The translations under genes and the position numbers were made by a program. The notes beneath the pieces are model-generated. The model worked only from the letters and a program-made list of their open reading frames with translations. It ran no database searches and was not told the DNA's origin. From NCBI RefSeq assembly GCF_000384315.1, contig NZ_ARVW01000001.1, positions 8,229,001-8,293,000 on the forward strand: DNA of 64,000 bases. The letters run 5' to 3'. Source of the DNA: Amycolatopsis nigrescens CSC17Ta-90. GTDB lineage: Bacteria; Actinomycetota; Actinomycetes; Mycobacteriales; Pseudonocardiaceae. This document shows positions 26,409-37,039 of this stretch, in pieces (within the stretch, counting starts at the first letter, position 1; each line of letters opens with the position of its first letter).

Positions 26409-27626
26409 ATGAGACCTGTGGAAACCTTGAGCGACCACCACTCGGCGACGCATTCACGGCGGCTGTGGGCGGCGATACCGCGGACACTGGGTCAGCACTT
26501 CCGACCGAGGGCGCGGGACATGGCCAAAGCAATCCTCACCGAAATCCAGCGGGTCGTCCCGGAGTACGCGGAACCGCTGAACGGCCCGATCGGCCGGACC
26601 GCGGCCGGCGGAATCGAAAAGGCGATCCTGTACTCCCTCGACCACGTCGGCGACCCCGGCCCGCCGCGAGGCGACTCGGCCGAACTGTTCCGGCACTTCG
26701 GCGAACTCGAATTCCGGCACGGCCGCGGTATCGACAGCCTGCAGTCCGCCTACCGGGTCGGCGGCCGGGTCGCCTGGCGCCACATCGCCGCCTGCGGCCA
26801 GTCGAGCCGAGTACCGGCGAACGTGCTGTGCCTGTGCGCCGAGGCCCTTTTCGCTTACGTAGACGAGATTTCCGCACTGTCCGTCGCCGGGTACACCGCC
26901 GCGCGGGCCGAAGCCGAGGACACCACGACCCGGCGCAGGCGGCGGCTGCTCCAACTGCTCCTCGCCGACCCGCCCACCGCCCGGCAGACAGTCGCCGAAC
27001 TGGCCAGGGCGGCAGGCTGGCAGCTCCCGGAATGGGTCACGATGGTGGCGCTGGAGCCACGGGCGGAACGGCGCCGGCCACCCGTCCTGGACGGGCACGT
27101 GCTGGTGGACACCGAAGCCGCCGAACCCTGCCTGCTCATCGCCGGCAGCGCGCCCGATCCGGCCCGGCTGGAAACCGGGCTGACCTGCTGGCGGGCGGTG
27201 GTCGGCCCCCGGGTACCGCTGGCCGACGCCGGACGATCGCTGCGCTGCGCCCGCAGGTCGCTGGAACTGCTGCGGCGGGGCGTGCTGGCCGACTCGCCGG
27301 TCACCTTGGTCACCGACCACCTGGCCACGCTGTGCCTGCTCAACGACGAGTTCCTGATCGGCGAACTCCGCGCCCGCTGCCTCGCCCCGCTCGACGACCT
27401 GTCCGGGAAACAACGGGAACGGCTCAGCGACACGCTGCTGGTCTGGTTGCGGCTGCGGGGCAGCGCCCCCGAACTGGCCGCCGCCCTCGACGTGCACCCG
27501 CAGACCGTGCGCTACCGGATGCGCCGGCTCCAGCAGCTCTTCGGCGACCGGCTGAACGACCCGGACGAACGGCTGAACCTCGAAATCGCGCTGCGTGCCG
27601 AGCGGCTGCTACGAGCCGCGCGTTGA
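26409..27626 (+). CDS. PucR/CdaR-type transcriptional regulator
   Basis: The 405-residue protein ends with the PucR-type helix-turn-helix: LLVWLRLRGSAPELAAALDV, HPQTVRYRMRRLQQLFGD. The N-terminal half (about 20-190) is helical with HFGELEFRHGRGIDSLQSAY, an actinobacterial sensor region of unknown ligand. The middle has a GGDEF-like-fold segment without catalytic motifs. ATG 26409 is preferred over GTG 26400. No catabolic or transport target gene lies next to it, so its regulon is unknown. Confidence 0.85.
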   Translation: MRPVETLSDHHSATHSRRLWAAIPRTLGQHFRPRARDMAKAILTEIQRVVPEYAEPLNGPIGRTAAGGIEKAILYSLDHVGDPGPPRGDSAELFRHFGELEFRHGRGIDSLQSAYRVGGRVAWRHIAACGQSSRVPANVLCLCAEALFAYVDEISALSVAGYTAARAEAEDTTTRRRRRLLQLLLADPPTARQTVAELARAAGWQLPEWVTMVALEPRAERRRPPVLDGHVLVDTEAAEPCLLIAGSAPDPARLETGLTCWRAVVGPRVPLADAGRSLRCARRSLELLRRGVLADSPVTLVTDHLATLCLLNDEFLIGELRARCLAPLDDLSGKQRERLSDTLLVWLRLRGSAPELAAALDVHPQTVRYRMRRLQQLFGDRLNDPDERLNLEIALRAERLLRAAR

Positions 27627-27635
27627 AGGCGCCGG

Positions 27636-28616
27636 CTAGGGCAGGCGCTGCCCGAGGAAGAGCGAACCCGCCGCCGCGACCATCAGCAGCAGGGTGCCCG
27701 CGATCAGCCAGGGCTTGCTGGCGTCCGCGTCCTTCAGCTCGTAGCCGATCTGCTCGCCGAGGTTGTCGTAGACGCGCTTGAGCTCGTCCGCGGTGGCCGC
27801 CTTGTAGAACTCCCCGCCGGAGAGCCGGGCGACCTCCTGCAGCGACTCGTCGTCGACCCGCACGTCGATCTCCCTGCCGTCGATGTCCACGACCCCGTGC
27901 GACGTGCCGAAAGAAATCGAGGACACCGGCACCTGCGCCTGCTTCGCCGCTTGCGACGCGGTGTACGCACCACGCGGCGCGTACAGGTCTTCCGGCACGG
28001 TCTGCTTGCCGTCGCTCATCAGCACGATCCGCGCCGGCGGCGGCCCTTCCGCGCCACCCACCACGGACGCGAAGCCCTCCAGCGACTGGAGAGCCGCGAA
28101 GATGCCTTCACCGGTGGCGGTGGACTGGGCCAGCTTCAGGTTGTCGATGTTCTTGATCACGCCCTGCCGCTGGGTGGTCGGCGCGACCTGCACGGCGGCC
28201 GTACCGGCGAAGGTGACCAGGCCAAGGTTCACCCCGGGAGTCAGCCCGGCCGCGAACGACCTCGCCGCGTCCTGGGCGGCCTTGATCCGGCTCGGCGCCA
28301 CATCGGTCGCCTCCATGGACAGCGAAACGTCGATCACCAGCATCACCGTCGCGCGGTTGCGCGGCACCTTCTGCTCGGCGGTCGGCCCGGCCAGTGACAC
28401 GGTCAGCAGCAGCAGCGACACCACGATCAACGCGGCCGGCACGTGCCGGACCCAGCCCTGTGCCTTCGGTGCCACCTTCTCCAGCAGCGCCAGGTTGGTG
28501 AACCGCATGGTGCGCCGGCGGCGGGCCCGCTGCACCAGCAGATACCCGACCACCACCGCCGCCACCCCGAGCAGCAGCAGGAACCACCACGGCGTCGTGA
28601 ACCCCGTCAAGCTCAT
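27636..28616 (-). CDS. Membrane-anchored VWA protein (Rv1481-like/BatA-like)
   Basis: The 326-residue protein has two N-terminal membrane helices (WFLLLLGVAAVVVGYLLV and LIVVSLLLLTVSLAG), a VWA domain with MIDAS motif VIDVSLSMEATD, and a C-terminal membrane helix (WLIAGTLLLMVAAAGSLFLG). It overlaps the DUF58 gene by 4 bp (ATGA), which supports ATG 28616. Together with DUF58 and MoxR it forms the moxR1-Rv1480-Rv1481-like module, thought to remodel envelope proteins or assist their folding. Confidence 0.9.
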   Translation of the reverse strand: MSLTGFTTPWWFLLLLGVAAVVVGYLLVQRARRRRTMRFTNLALLEKVAPKAQGWVRHVPAALIVVSLLLLTVSLAGPTAEQKVPRNRATVMLVIDVSLSMEATDVAPSRIKAAQDAARSFAAGLTPGVNLGLVTFAGTAAVQVAPTTQRQGVIKNIDNLKLAQSTATGEGIFAALQSLEGFASVVGGAEGPPPARIVLMSDGKQTVPEDLYAPRGAYTASQAAKQAQVPVSSISFGTSHGVVDIDGREIDVRVDDESLQEVARLSGGEFYKAATADELKRVYDNLGEQIGYELKDADASKPWLIAGTLLLMVAAAGSLFLGQRLP

Positions 28617-29554
28617 GCTGCACCCCCGGACCAACGACGCTTACGAGCCACCACGAAGCGCACCGTGTCCGCGATCCAGTCCGAATCGGTGCGCAGCACC
28701 AGATGCGCGGCACCGGCTTGCCGCAGCGCCCGCGCCACCTCACTGCGATGCGCCTGCGCCGCGGCGGCGAACTCCTTGCGCAACAAGGCGGACGCGTGCA
28801 CCTCGCGCTGACGGCCGGTCTCCGGGTCGGCCAGCACCACGGTGCCGACATCCGGCAGGTCCACGTCTCGAGGGTCCACGATCTCCACTGCTATCAGGTC
28901 GTGCCGGGCGGACAGCGCGCGCAGCGGCCGCTGCCATTCGGTGTCACCGAGGAAGTCCGAAACGATCACGGCCAGCCCACGCCGTCGCGGCGGACGGCGG
29001 AGCTGTTCGATCGCGGCGGCCAGGTCGCCCCTGGTGCCTTCGGCGGCCCTCGGCGTGAGCGCCAGCTTGCGGACGAGCCCGCGCGCGTGCGCCAGCCCGC
29101 CGCGCGCCGGAATGCGATGCGTCTCGGCGCCGTTGGCGATCAGCGCGCCGATCCGGTTGCCGCCGCCTCCGGTGAGATGGGCGATCGCGGCGACCGCGCA
29201 GACCACCAGGTCGCGCTTCTCGCAGAGCGCGGTGCCGAAGTCCAGGCTGGCCGAGAGGTCCGCGGCCACCCAGGTCTCCAGCTCGCGGTCGGCGACCGTC
29301 TCGCGGATGTGCGGCTCGGTGGTGCGCGCGGTGACCGCCCAATCCATCCGGCGCACGTCGTCACCAGGCTGGTACGGCCTTGCTTCACCGGGCTCGGAGC
29401 CGGGCCCCGGCACCAGTCCGAGATGGTTGCCCTGCAGCAACCCGTCCAGCCGCCGTCGCACGTCCAGCTCGAGGGTGCGCAGACCGGCTTCGAGCCGTTC
29501 CCCGCGCAGTACCGGCGGCGCCCAGTCCGGACGGCCGCCCTTCGCGTCCCTCAT
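28613..29554 (-). CDS. DUF58 protein of the MoxR operon
   Basis: The 313-residue protein has the DUF58 core SEPGEARPYQPGDDVRRMDW, followed by a degenerate VWA-like region (WVAADLSASLDFGT) and VIVSDFLGDTEWQ. It is soluble. It is coupled by overlap to the VWA gene downstream and starts 12 bp after moxR. In the family, DUF58 proteins serve as adaptors between MoxR ATPases and VWA membrane proteins. Confidence 0.92.
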   Translation of the reverse strand: MRDAKGGRPDWAPPVLRGERLEAGLRTLELDVRRRLDGLLQGNHLGLVPGPGSEPGEARPYQPGDDVRRMDWAVTARTTEPHIRETVADRELETWVAADLSASLDFGTALCEKRDLVVCAVAAIAHLTGGGGNRIGALIANGAETHRIPARGGLAHARGLVRKLALTPRAAEGTRGDLAAAIEQLRRPPRRRGLAVIVSDFLGDTEWQRPLRALSARHDLIAVEIVDPRDVDLPDVGTVVLADPETGRQREVHASALLRKEFAAAAQAHRSEVARALRQAGAAHLVLRTDSDWIADTVRFVVARKRRWSGGAA

Positions 29555-29566
29555 CTTCTCCGCTCG

Positions 29567-30634
29567 TTACCTGGTCGGCGCGCCCGCCGCGACCGGCTGC
29601 CCCGGGCCGCCCTGCGGCCGGGCGGAAACCTGCGGCAGCGGCACGGTCTGCAGCACCCTGGTGATGATGTGGTCCAGCGGGACCCCGTCGGCCAGCGCGT
29701 CGTAGGACAGCACCAGCCGGTGCCGCAGCACGTCCGGCACCACGTCCACCACGTCCTGCGGCAGCACGTAGTCGCGGCCGCGGACCAGTGCCAGCGCACG
29801 GGCGGCGGCCACGATGCCGAGGCTCGCCCGCGGGGACGCGCCGTAGGAGACCCAGCCGGCCACGTCGGTGAGCCCGTGCTCGGCCGGTGTCCGGGTGGTC
29901 AGCACCAGCCGCACCACGTAGTCGACCAGCGCGTGGTGCACGAAGACCTGGGAGGCGACGCCCTGCAGCCGGACCAGCTCGGCCGGGCTGAGCACCTCGT
30001 GCGGCTCCGGCGGGGTGACCCCCATCCGGTAGACGATCTCCCGCTCCTCCTCGGCCGTCGGGTACTCGACGACGATCTTGAACAGGAACCTGTCCCGCTG
30101 CGCTTCCGGCAGCGGGTAGACGCCCTCGTTCTCGATCGGGTTCTGGGTGGCCAGCACCAGGAACGGGTCCGGCATCGGGAAGGTCTTGCCACCGAGGGAC
30201 ACGTGCCGCTCTGCCATCACCTCGAGCATCGCGGACTGCACCTTGGCCGGGGCCCGGTTGATCTCGTCGGCGAGCACGAAGTTCGCCACCACCGGGCCGA
30301 GCTCGACGTCGAAGGTCTCCGAGCCCTGCCGGTAGATCCGGGTGCCCAGGATGTCCGCCGGCACCAGGTCCGGGGTGAACTGCACGCGCGAGAACGAGCC
30401 GCCGACGACCCTGGCGAAGGTCTCCACCGCGAGCGTCTTCGCGACGCCGGGCACGCCTTCCAGCAGCAGGTGGCCCTTGGCCAGCAGGCCGACCAGCATC
30501 CGCTCGACCAGCCTGTCCTGCCCGACGATGATCCGCTTGACCTCGAACACGGTGCGCTCCAGCAGCTGGGCGTCCCGCGCTGGGGTTCCGGGTTGCTGGC
30601 CGGGCGCGCCCTCGGCGTAGCCGGGCTCGGTCAC
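29567..30634 (-). CDS. moxR: MoxR-family AAA+ ATPase
   Basis: The 355-residue protein has Walker A EGVPGVAKTLAVE, Walker B NFVLADEINRAPAKVQSAML, sensor 1 FLVLATQNPIENEGVYPLPE and arginine-finger region AQRDRFLFK. These are diagnostic of MoxR chaperone-like ATPases. GTG 30634 is preceded by GAGGAGGA. It is the first gene of the MoxR-DUF58-VWA operon, syntenic in mycobacteria with the ripA/acn region. Confidence 0.94.
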   Translation of the reverse strand: MTEPGYAEGAPGQQPGTPARDAQLLERTVFEVKRIIVGQDRLVERMLVGLLAKGHLLLEGVPGVAKTLAVETFARVVGGSFSRVQFTPDLVPADILGTRIYRQGSETFDVELGPVVANFVLADEINRAPAKVQSAMLEVMAERHVSLGGKTFPMPDPFLVLATQNPIENEGVYPLPEAQRDRFLFKIVVEYPTAEEEREIVYRMGVTPPEPHEVLSPAELVRLQGVASQVFVHHALVDYVVRLVLTTRTPAEHGLTDVAGWVSYGASPRASLGIVAAARALALVRGRDYVLPQDVVDVVPDVLRHRLVLSYDALADGVPLDHIITRVLQTVPLPQVSARPQGGPGQPVAAGAPTR

Positions 30635-30714
30635 GGTTCCTCCTCGCTGATGATCGCGTGTCGCGTGCGACCGTAACAGCCAACCGAATCACCGGTATGA
30701 CGGCTGTGAAGGAG

Positions 30715-31263
30715 TTATCGGAGCCTGTCCAGATCCTCCGGTGTGTCCACATCGGCGCTCTCCCCCGGCTCGGCGGGCACCTCCACGATCGACAGCCCCG
30801 CCAGCATCCGCCGAAGCGCCGCACCGGACGGCTCGGCCGGCAGCACCGCGCGCAGGCGCTCGGCCCGCCACGCGCCGATCAGCCACTGCCGCCTGCCCTG
30901 TTCGTCCACCAGCACCGCGCCGTCCGAACCGCCGACCGCGGCCAGCAGTTTGTCCACAGTGGATTCTTCCACCCCGGCGAGATCGCCGGCGAGCACCGCG
31001 ACCAGTCCGCCGGGTCGCGACGGCAGCAGCGCGAGCCCGGCCGCGAGCGCGGACACCGGCCCACCGCCGGGTGGGTCCTCCCGGACCCAGCGCACCCCGG
31101 GAAAACCGGCCCGCGCCGGGCCGACCACGATCACCGGATCCGCCGCGCCCAGCGCGGACACCGCCCGCTGGAGCAGCGACCTGCCCCCGACGTCGAGCAT
31201 CGGCTTGTCCACTCCGGACAGCCGTGCCGCCGCACCGCCGGCGAGCACGATCCCGCAGAACAT
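30715..31263 (-). CDS. MobA-like nucleotidyltransferase
   Basis: The 182-residue protein has the GT-A-like nucleotidyltransferase start CGIVLAGGAAARLSGVDKPM (LAGGxxxRxGxDK), then VREDPPGGGPVSALAAGLAL and AVLAGDLAGV. Molybdenum-cofactor guanylyltransferase MobA is the closest function. The final VDTPEDLDRLR is also typical. The usual DMPF-type motif is altered to GDLAGV, so activity is not assured. ATG 31263 overlaps the stop of the NlpC/P60 gene (TGATG), giving tight coupling. No other molybdopterin gene is nearby. Confidence 0.8.
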   Translation of the reverse strand: MFCGIVLAGGAAARLSGVDKPMLDVGGRSLLQRAVSALGAADPVIVVGPARAGFPGVRWVREDPPGGGPVSALAAGLALLPSRPGGLVAVLAGDLAGVEESTVDKLLAAVGGSDGAVLVDEQGRRQWLIGAWRAERLRAVLPAEPSGAALRRMLAGLSIVEVPAEPGESADVDTPEDLDRLR

Positions 31264-32651
31264 CAACCGATCAGGCGAGTCGCGTACGGCATGATCCCGC
31301 CGTACCGCACCGAGGAAACCTTCACCACCGAACCGGACTGCGGCGCCTCGACCATCTGCCCGTTGCCGAGGTAGAGCGCCACGTGGTGGATCCCGCCGCG
31401 GCCGCCCCAGAACAGCATGTCCCCGCGCCGCATCTGGGACAGCGGCACCTTGCGCCCGGCGTTGTACTGGTAACCGCTGTAGTGCGGCAGTCCCTTCACT
31501 CCGGCGAAGGCGTAGATCATCAGGCCGGAGCAGTCGAAGCCGATCTTGCGGTAGTCGCCGAACCGGTCGGCCACCCCGCCGTCGCGGATGCCGCGGGTCG
31601 GGCCGCTGGCGTTGCCGCCGCCCCAGGCGTAGGGCAGCCCGCGCTGGGCCATCGCCCTGGCGATCACCGCTTCCAGGCTCGCGCCAGCCGGGCCGGACGA
31701 AGGCTTCGAGCGACTCGGCGCTCCCCCGTTCGACCCGCTGGAAGGCCGGTCGTTTCCGCCGCCGGAATCGGACGCCGACGCCGCCTCGGCCGCGCGACGG
31801 GCCGCTTCTTCCTCTTCGCGCTGCTTCTGCGCCTGCCAGTCCTGGTAGCGCTGCCGCTGCCCCTGCAGCCCGCTGACCGCGGACTGCGCTTCGTAGAGCC
31901 GCTGCTCGACCTTGGACTTGTCCGCTTCGAGCTGCGTGTTCCGCACGGCCTGGCTGTCCTGCGCCTGCATCGCGGCGGTCTGCGCGGAGTCCGCGTTGCC
32001 CTTCGCCTGCTCGGCTTCGGCCTGCTTCTCCTGCGCGATCTCCAGCTTCTTGCGGGCGATCGAGTCCTTGTTCGCCTTCTCGGTCTGCGCCCGCTCCATG
32101 CCCTTGAGCGCGTCGAACCGGCTGCCGCCGACCGCGGCCAGCAGCTGCGCGCGGGCCAGCAGGTTCTTCGGGCTGTCCGAGTCGAGATAGGCCGAGATCG
32201 AGCCGATCGTGCTGCCCTGCTGGTAGCTGCCGGCGACGAACCGGTCCAGGTCGGCGCGGGCGCTTTCGATGGCCGCCGCGGCCGCGTCGGATTCCGTGCG
32301 CGCGTTGTCCGCGTCCTGTTTGGCCTGACCGGCGGCGTCCTCCGCGGCCTGCAGGTCGACCATGGCCTTGTTGGCCTCTTCGAGCTTCAGCTCGACATCG
32401 GCCTGCAGATCGGAAAGCCGGGCCTCGGCCTCGGCGAGCTGGTTGGTCAGCTGGCCGACCTCACCGGCCCGCGCGTTCGCCTCGGCGCGGCCCGAATCGA
32501 TCTCCGAGTCGCTCGGGTTGGGTGGCGGCGGTGGCACCGCCAGCGCGGTGCCCGCGGTACCGAGCAACGCCGCGAGCCCGAAGGCCGCGGCCACCAACCA
32601 TCGCGCGCCGGCCGGCGCCGGTTCACCTCGCCTGTTCGGCACGGTCTCCAC
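31263..32651 (-). CDS. Secreted NlpC/P60 peptidoglycan hydrolase (RipA-like)
   Basis: The 462-residue exported endopeptidase has a signal peptide (WLVAAAFGLAALLGTAGTALA), a long coiled-coil region (about 45-300, rich in Ala/Gln/Glu), a Ser/Gly/Pro linker and a C-terminal NlpC/P60 domain. In that domain the catalytic Cys lies in GFDCSGLMIYAF, the His in GGIHHVALYLGNG and a polar residue in EAPQSG. It cleaves D-Glu-DAP type peptide bonds in septal peptidoglycan, as RipA does. The coiled coil probably inhibits or targets it, FtsX-partner style. GTG 32651 has GGAG 6 nt upstream; GTG 32642 is an alternative. Confidence 0.9.
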   Translation of the reverse strand: METVPNRRGEPAPAGARWLVAAAFGLAALLGTAGTALAVPPPPPNPSDSEIDSGRAEANARAGEVGQLTNQLAEAEARLSDLQADVELKLEEANKAMVDLQAAEDAAGQAKQDADNARTESDAAAAAIESARADLDRFVAGSYQQGSTIGSISAYLDSDSPKNLLARAQLLAAVGGSRFDALKGMERAQTEKANKDSIARKKLEIAQEKQAEAEQAKGNADSAQTAAMQAQDSQAVRNTQLEADKSKVEQRLYEAQSAVSGLQGQRQRYQDWQAQKQREEEEAARRAAEAASASDSGGGNDRPSSGSNGGAPSRSKPSSGPAGASLEAVIARAMAQRGLPYAWGGGNASGPTRGIRDGGVADRFGDYRKIGFDCSGLMIYAFAGVKGLPHYSGYQYNAGRKVPLSQMRRGDMLFWGGRGGIHHVALYLGNGQMVEAPQSGSVVKVSSVRYGGIMPYATRLIG

Positions 32652-32926
32652 CTCTCGCTCCGGGTGAGCCCTCGTCCACCCGGCTCCCCGTCCGGCCATG
32701 GCCGCTGTCGCGGCCTCAGCACCTCAAGCTTTCCTTGAGACTTTCGGAGCAAACTGTGCCACTGATGCCACAGATTTACCAGATTTAACAGCAGACACTT
32801 ACGCACCGTGCGCATCATTCGCCCATGCGGGTTACCCCTGCTCCCAGCCCCTTCCCGCATGCTTGCCAGCCCAATTCCGGCCCACCCGTGTGCCGCACCA
32901 CACGCCCGCCTCCTCGCGTGTCCCCC

Positions 32927-32955
32927 TTGAAGTGAAAAAAGGACAAGCGTACTGT
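32927..32955 (+). promoter_or_regulatory. Promoter of acnA
   Basis: TTGAAG (32927-32932) and TACTGT (32950-32955) are separated by 17 bp in the AT-rich stretch upstream of acnA. The predicted leader is about 185 nt. The -10 is embedded in an AcnR-like operator, which explains how a repressor could block initiation. Confidence 0.6.
32939..32954. promoter_or_regulatory. AcnR-type operator on the acnA promoter
   Basis: The sequence AAGGACAAGCGTACTG matches the corynebacterial/mycobacterial AcnR motif CAGNACNNNCGTACTG (from memory) at 11 of 12 specified positions. It covers the acnA -10 element. The matching regulator gene is at 46184, and a second site precedes it. Confidence 0.7.
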
Positions 32956-33027
32956 TTGAGTCAGCAGGGAGCCGGCGCCGTCCCCGCGTCTGCGGACACG
33001 GTGGGGGTGCGCGAGACTCGCTCCTGA

Positions 33028-35952
<2,925 letters not shown>

Positions 35953-35968
35953 CCGACCCGTTTCGTCC

Positions 35969-36015
35969 GTGAAGGGCCCCTTACCTACTTTGAAGGTAGG
36001 CAAGGGGCCCTTCAC
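35969..36015. terminator. Palindromic terminator after acnA (repeat-family copy B)
   Basis: This 47-nt near-perfect palindrome has a left arm beginning GTGAAGGGCCCCTT and a right arm ending AAGGGGCCCTTCAC, centred on G35992. It lies between the convergent acnA and mgtC genes, whose stop codons are 66 bp apart. It is 36/47 identical to the core of the palindrome at 15281-15327. Confidence 0.8.
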
Positions 36016-36018
36016 GGC

Positions 36019-36747
36019 TTATTCGGGAGTGCCGAGTTCCAGCGGTTCGCGGACCTGCCAGCGGACGCTGGTCACCGACGGCTCCAGGCTCAGCCTGCTC
36101 ACCGCCGACTCCATCTGCGCGTCGTCGCGCTGGTCGCCGACCAGCTCGGCCCGTACCTCCACCGAACCGGCGGCCGGCAGGTCCGTGCTCTGCACCGACA
36201 GCAGCCGGAAGTCGGTGCGAGTCAGCGACTGCACCAGCAGCGCCCGCACGTGCGCCTCGGTGTCGTCCTTGGTCACCGCGTGGAAGTTGTAGTGCGTCGG
36301 GGTTTCGTCGCCGGTGTCCGGGCGGCGGTCCACCGCGCGGCCGAGCGCCCGCAGCGCGACGTTCACCCCGACGACGACCACCGTGCCGGCACCGGCGACC
36401 TGGTACAGCCCGGCGCCGGACAGCGCGCCGACGGCGGCCGAGCACCACAGCGTGGCCGCCGTGTTCAGGCCGCGCACGCTCAGCCCGTCCCGCAGGATCA
36501 CCCCGGCGCCGAGGAAACCGATCCCGGAAACGATCTGCGCGGCGACCCTGGTCGGGTCCGCGTCCCCGCTGCCGGACAGCCCGCCGAACCCGTGCGCGGA
36601 AAGCAGCACGAACAGGGTGGAACCGATCGCGACCAGCGCGTTGGTCCGCAGACCCGCCATCCTGGCCCGGTACTGGCGTTCGAAACCGATCACCGCACCG
36701 AGGCCGACTCCGCTGCCGATCCTGAGCAGCATCTCCAAAGTGGTCAT
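36019..36747 (-). CDS. mgtC: MgtC/SapB-family membrane protein
   Basis: The 242-residue protein has the MgtC N-terminal membrane domain with about four helices: LRIGSGVGLGAVIGFERQYR, GLRTNALVAIGSTLFVLLSA, VSGIGFLGAGVILRDG and LNTAATLWCSAAVGAL. A C-terminal cytoplasmic ACT-like domain follows (about 150-242). Members are induced by Mg2+ starvation and affect ATP synthase or phosphate homeostasis. ATG 36747 has AAAGG 9 nt upstream; the longer in-frame extension covers the leader and is not membrane-like. The leader holds a small ORF and an intrinsic terminator. Confidence 0.9.
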   Translation of the reverse strand: MTTLEMLLRIGSGVGLGAVIGFERQYRARMAGLRTNALVAIGSTLFVLLSAHGFGGLSGSGDADPTRVAAQIVSGIGFLGAGVILRDGLSVRGLNTAATLWCSAAVGALSGAGLYQVAGAGTVVVVGVNVALRALGRAVDRRPDTGDETPTHYNFHAVTKDDTEAHVRALLVQSLTRTDFRLLSVQSTDLPAAGSVEVRAELVGDQRDDAQMESAVSRLSLEPSVTSVRWQVREPLELGTPE

Positions 36748-36807
36748 GATCTGGCCTTTCCGGCTTGCGCACACAGTGCTTCGGCCAGACAGGTCGAATC
36801 GACCGGG

Positions 36808-36835
36808 AAAAACCGTCCGCGACCGGGCGCGGCGG
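36808..36835 (-). terminator. Intrinsic terminator (attenuator) in the mgtC leader
   Basis: Read on the minus strand, CCGCCGCG, loop CCCGGT and CGCGGACGG form an 8-bp GC stem with one bulged A, followed immediately by TTTTT (36812-36808). This is a textbook Rho-independent terminator, and T5 tracts are rare in this genome. It lies 60 nt upstream of the mgtC start and 12 nt after the stop of a 24-codon ORF. A competing stem GGTTC/GAACC would cover its first two bases. Confidence 0.75.
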
Positions 36836-36847
36836 TTCAGGCGAGTG

Positions 36848-36922
36848 CTATCGCGAGCGGAACCCTGCGCGGGCGGCGGTGAGACGGCTTCTTCCGGTCG
36901 TCTCGGGACTGTCCTCCGGCAT
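36848..36922 (-). CDS. Candidate leader peptide upstream of mgtC
   Basis: This is a 24-codon ORF with ATG start 10 nt after AGAGGAGG, the strongest ribosome-binding site in the area, and a TAG stop. The peptide begins MPEDSPETTG and ends RAGFRSR. The acidic/proline start resembles, from memory, the EPDP segment of enterobacterial MgtL, whose translation is unstable at low Mg2+. The ORF ends just before an intrinsic terminator in the same leader. It is out of frame with mgtC, and no independent function is implied. Confidence 0.6.
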   Translation of the reverse strand: MPEDSPETTGRSRLTAARAGFRSR

Positions 36923-36980
36923 GTGCCGCTCACCTCCTCTTGGTAATGGCGATTCCCGCGACATGCTACCCGTCACGAGC

Positions 36981-37026
36981 GTCGTGAGTGGAAAGTGTTG
37001 CCAGGGCAACACTTTCCACTCACGAC
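36981..37026. terminator. 22-bp-arm palindrome between S33 peptidase and mgtC genes
   Basis: Perfect arms (36981-37002 beginning GTCGTGAGTGGAAAGTGTTG, and 37005-37026) flank a 2-nt AG centre. The element lies just after the stop of the S33 peptidase gene (37040) and before the mgtC promoter region on the same strand, so it should insulate mgtC. No U-tract is present. It belongs to a different sequence family from the other two palindromes. Confidence 0.75.
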
Positions 37027-37039
37027 AGTTGACCTGGGG

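Noticed and set aside
32819..32880. Possible c-di-AMP (ydaO-type) riboswitch before the NlpC/P60 gene, because the minus strand reads GGGGTAACCCGCATGGGCGAAT and such genes are known targets
   Set aside because: Only this short stretch fits; the conserved 3' half (CCGAACCCGUCAGCU-like) is absent and the local fold is a simple CATGCGGG/CCCGCATG hairpin.
36748..36960. M-box Mg2+ riboswitch in the mgtC leader
   Set aside because: The conserved M-box loops are not recognisable; a short ORF plus terminator explains the region better.
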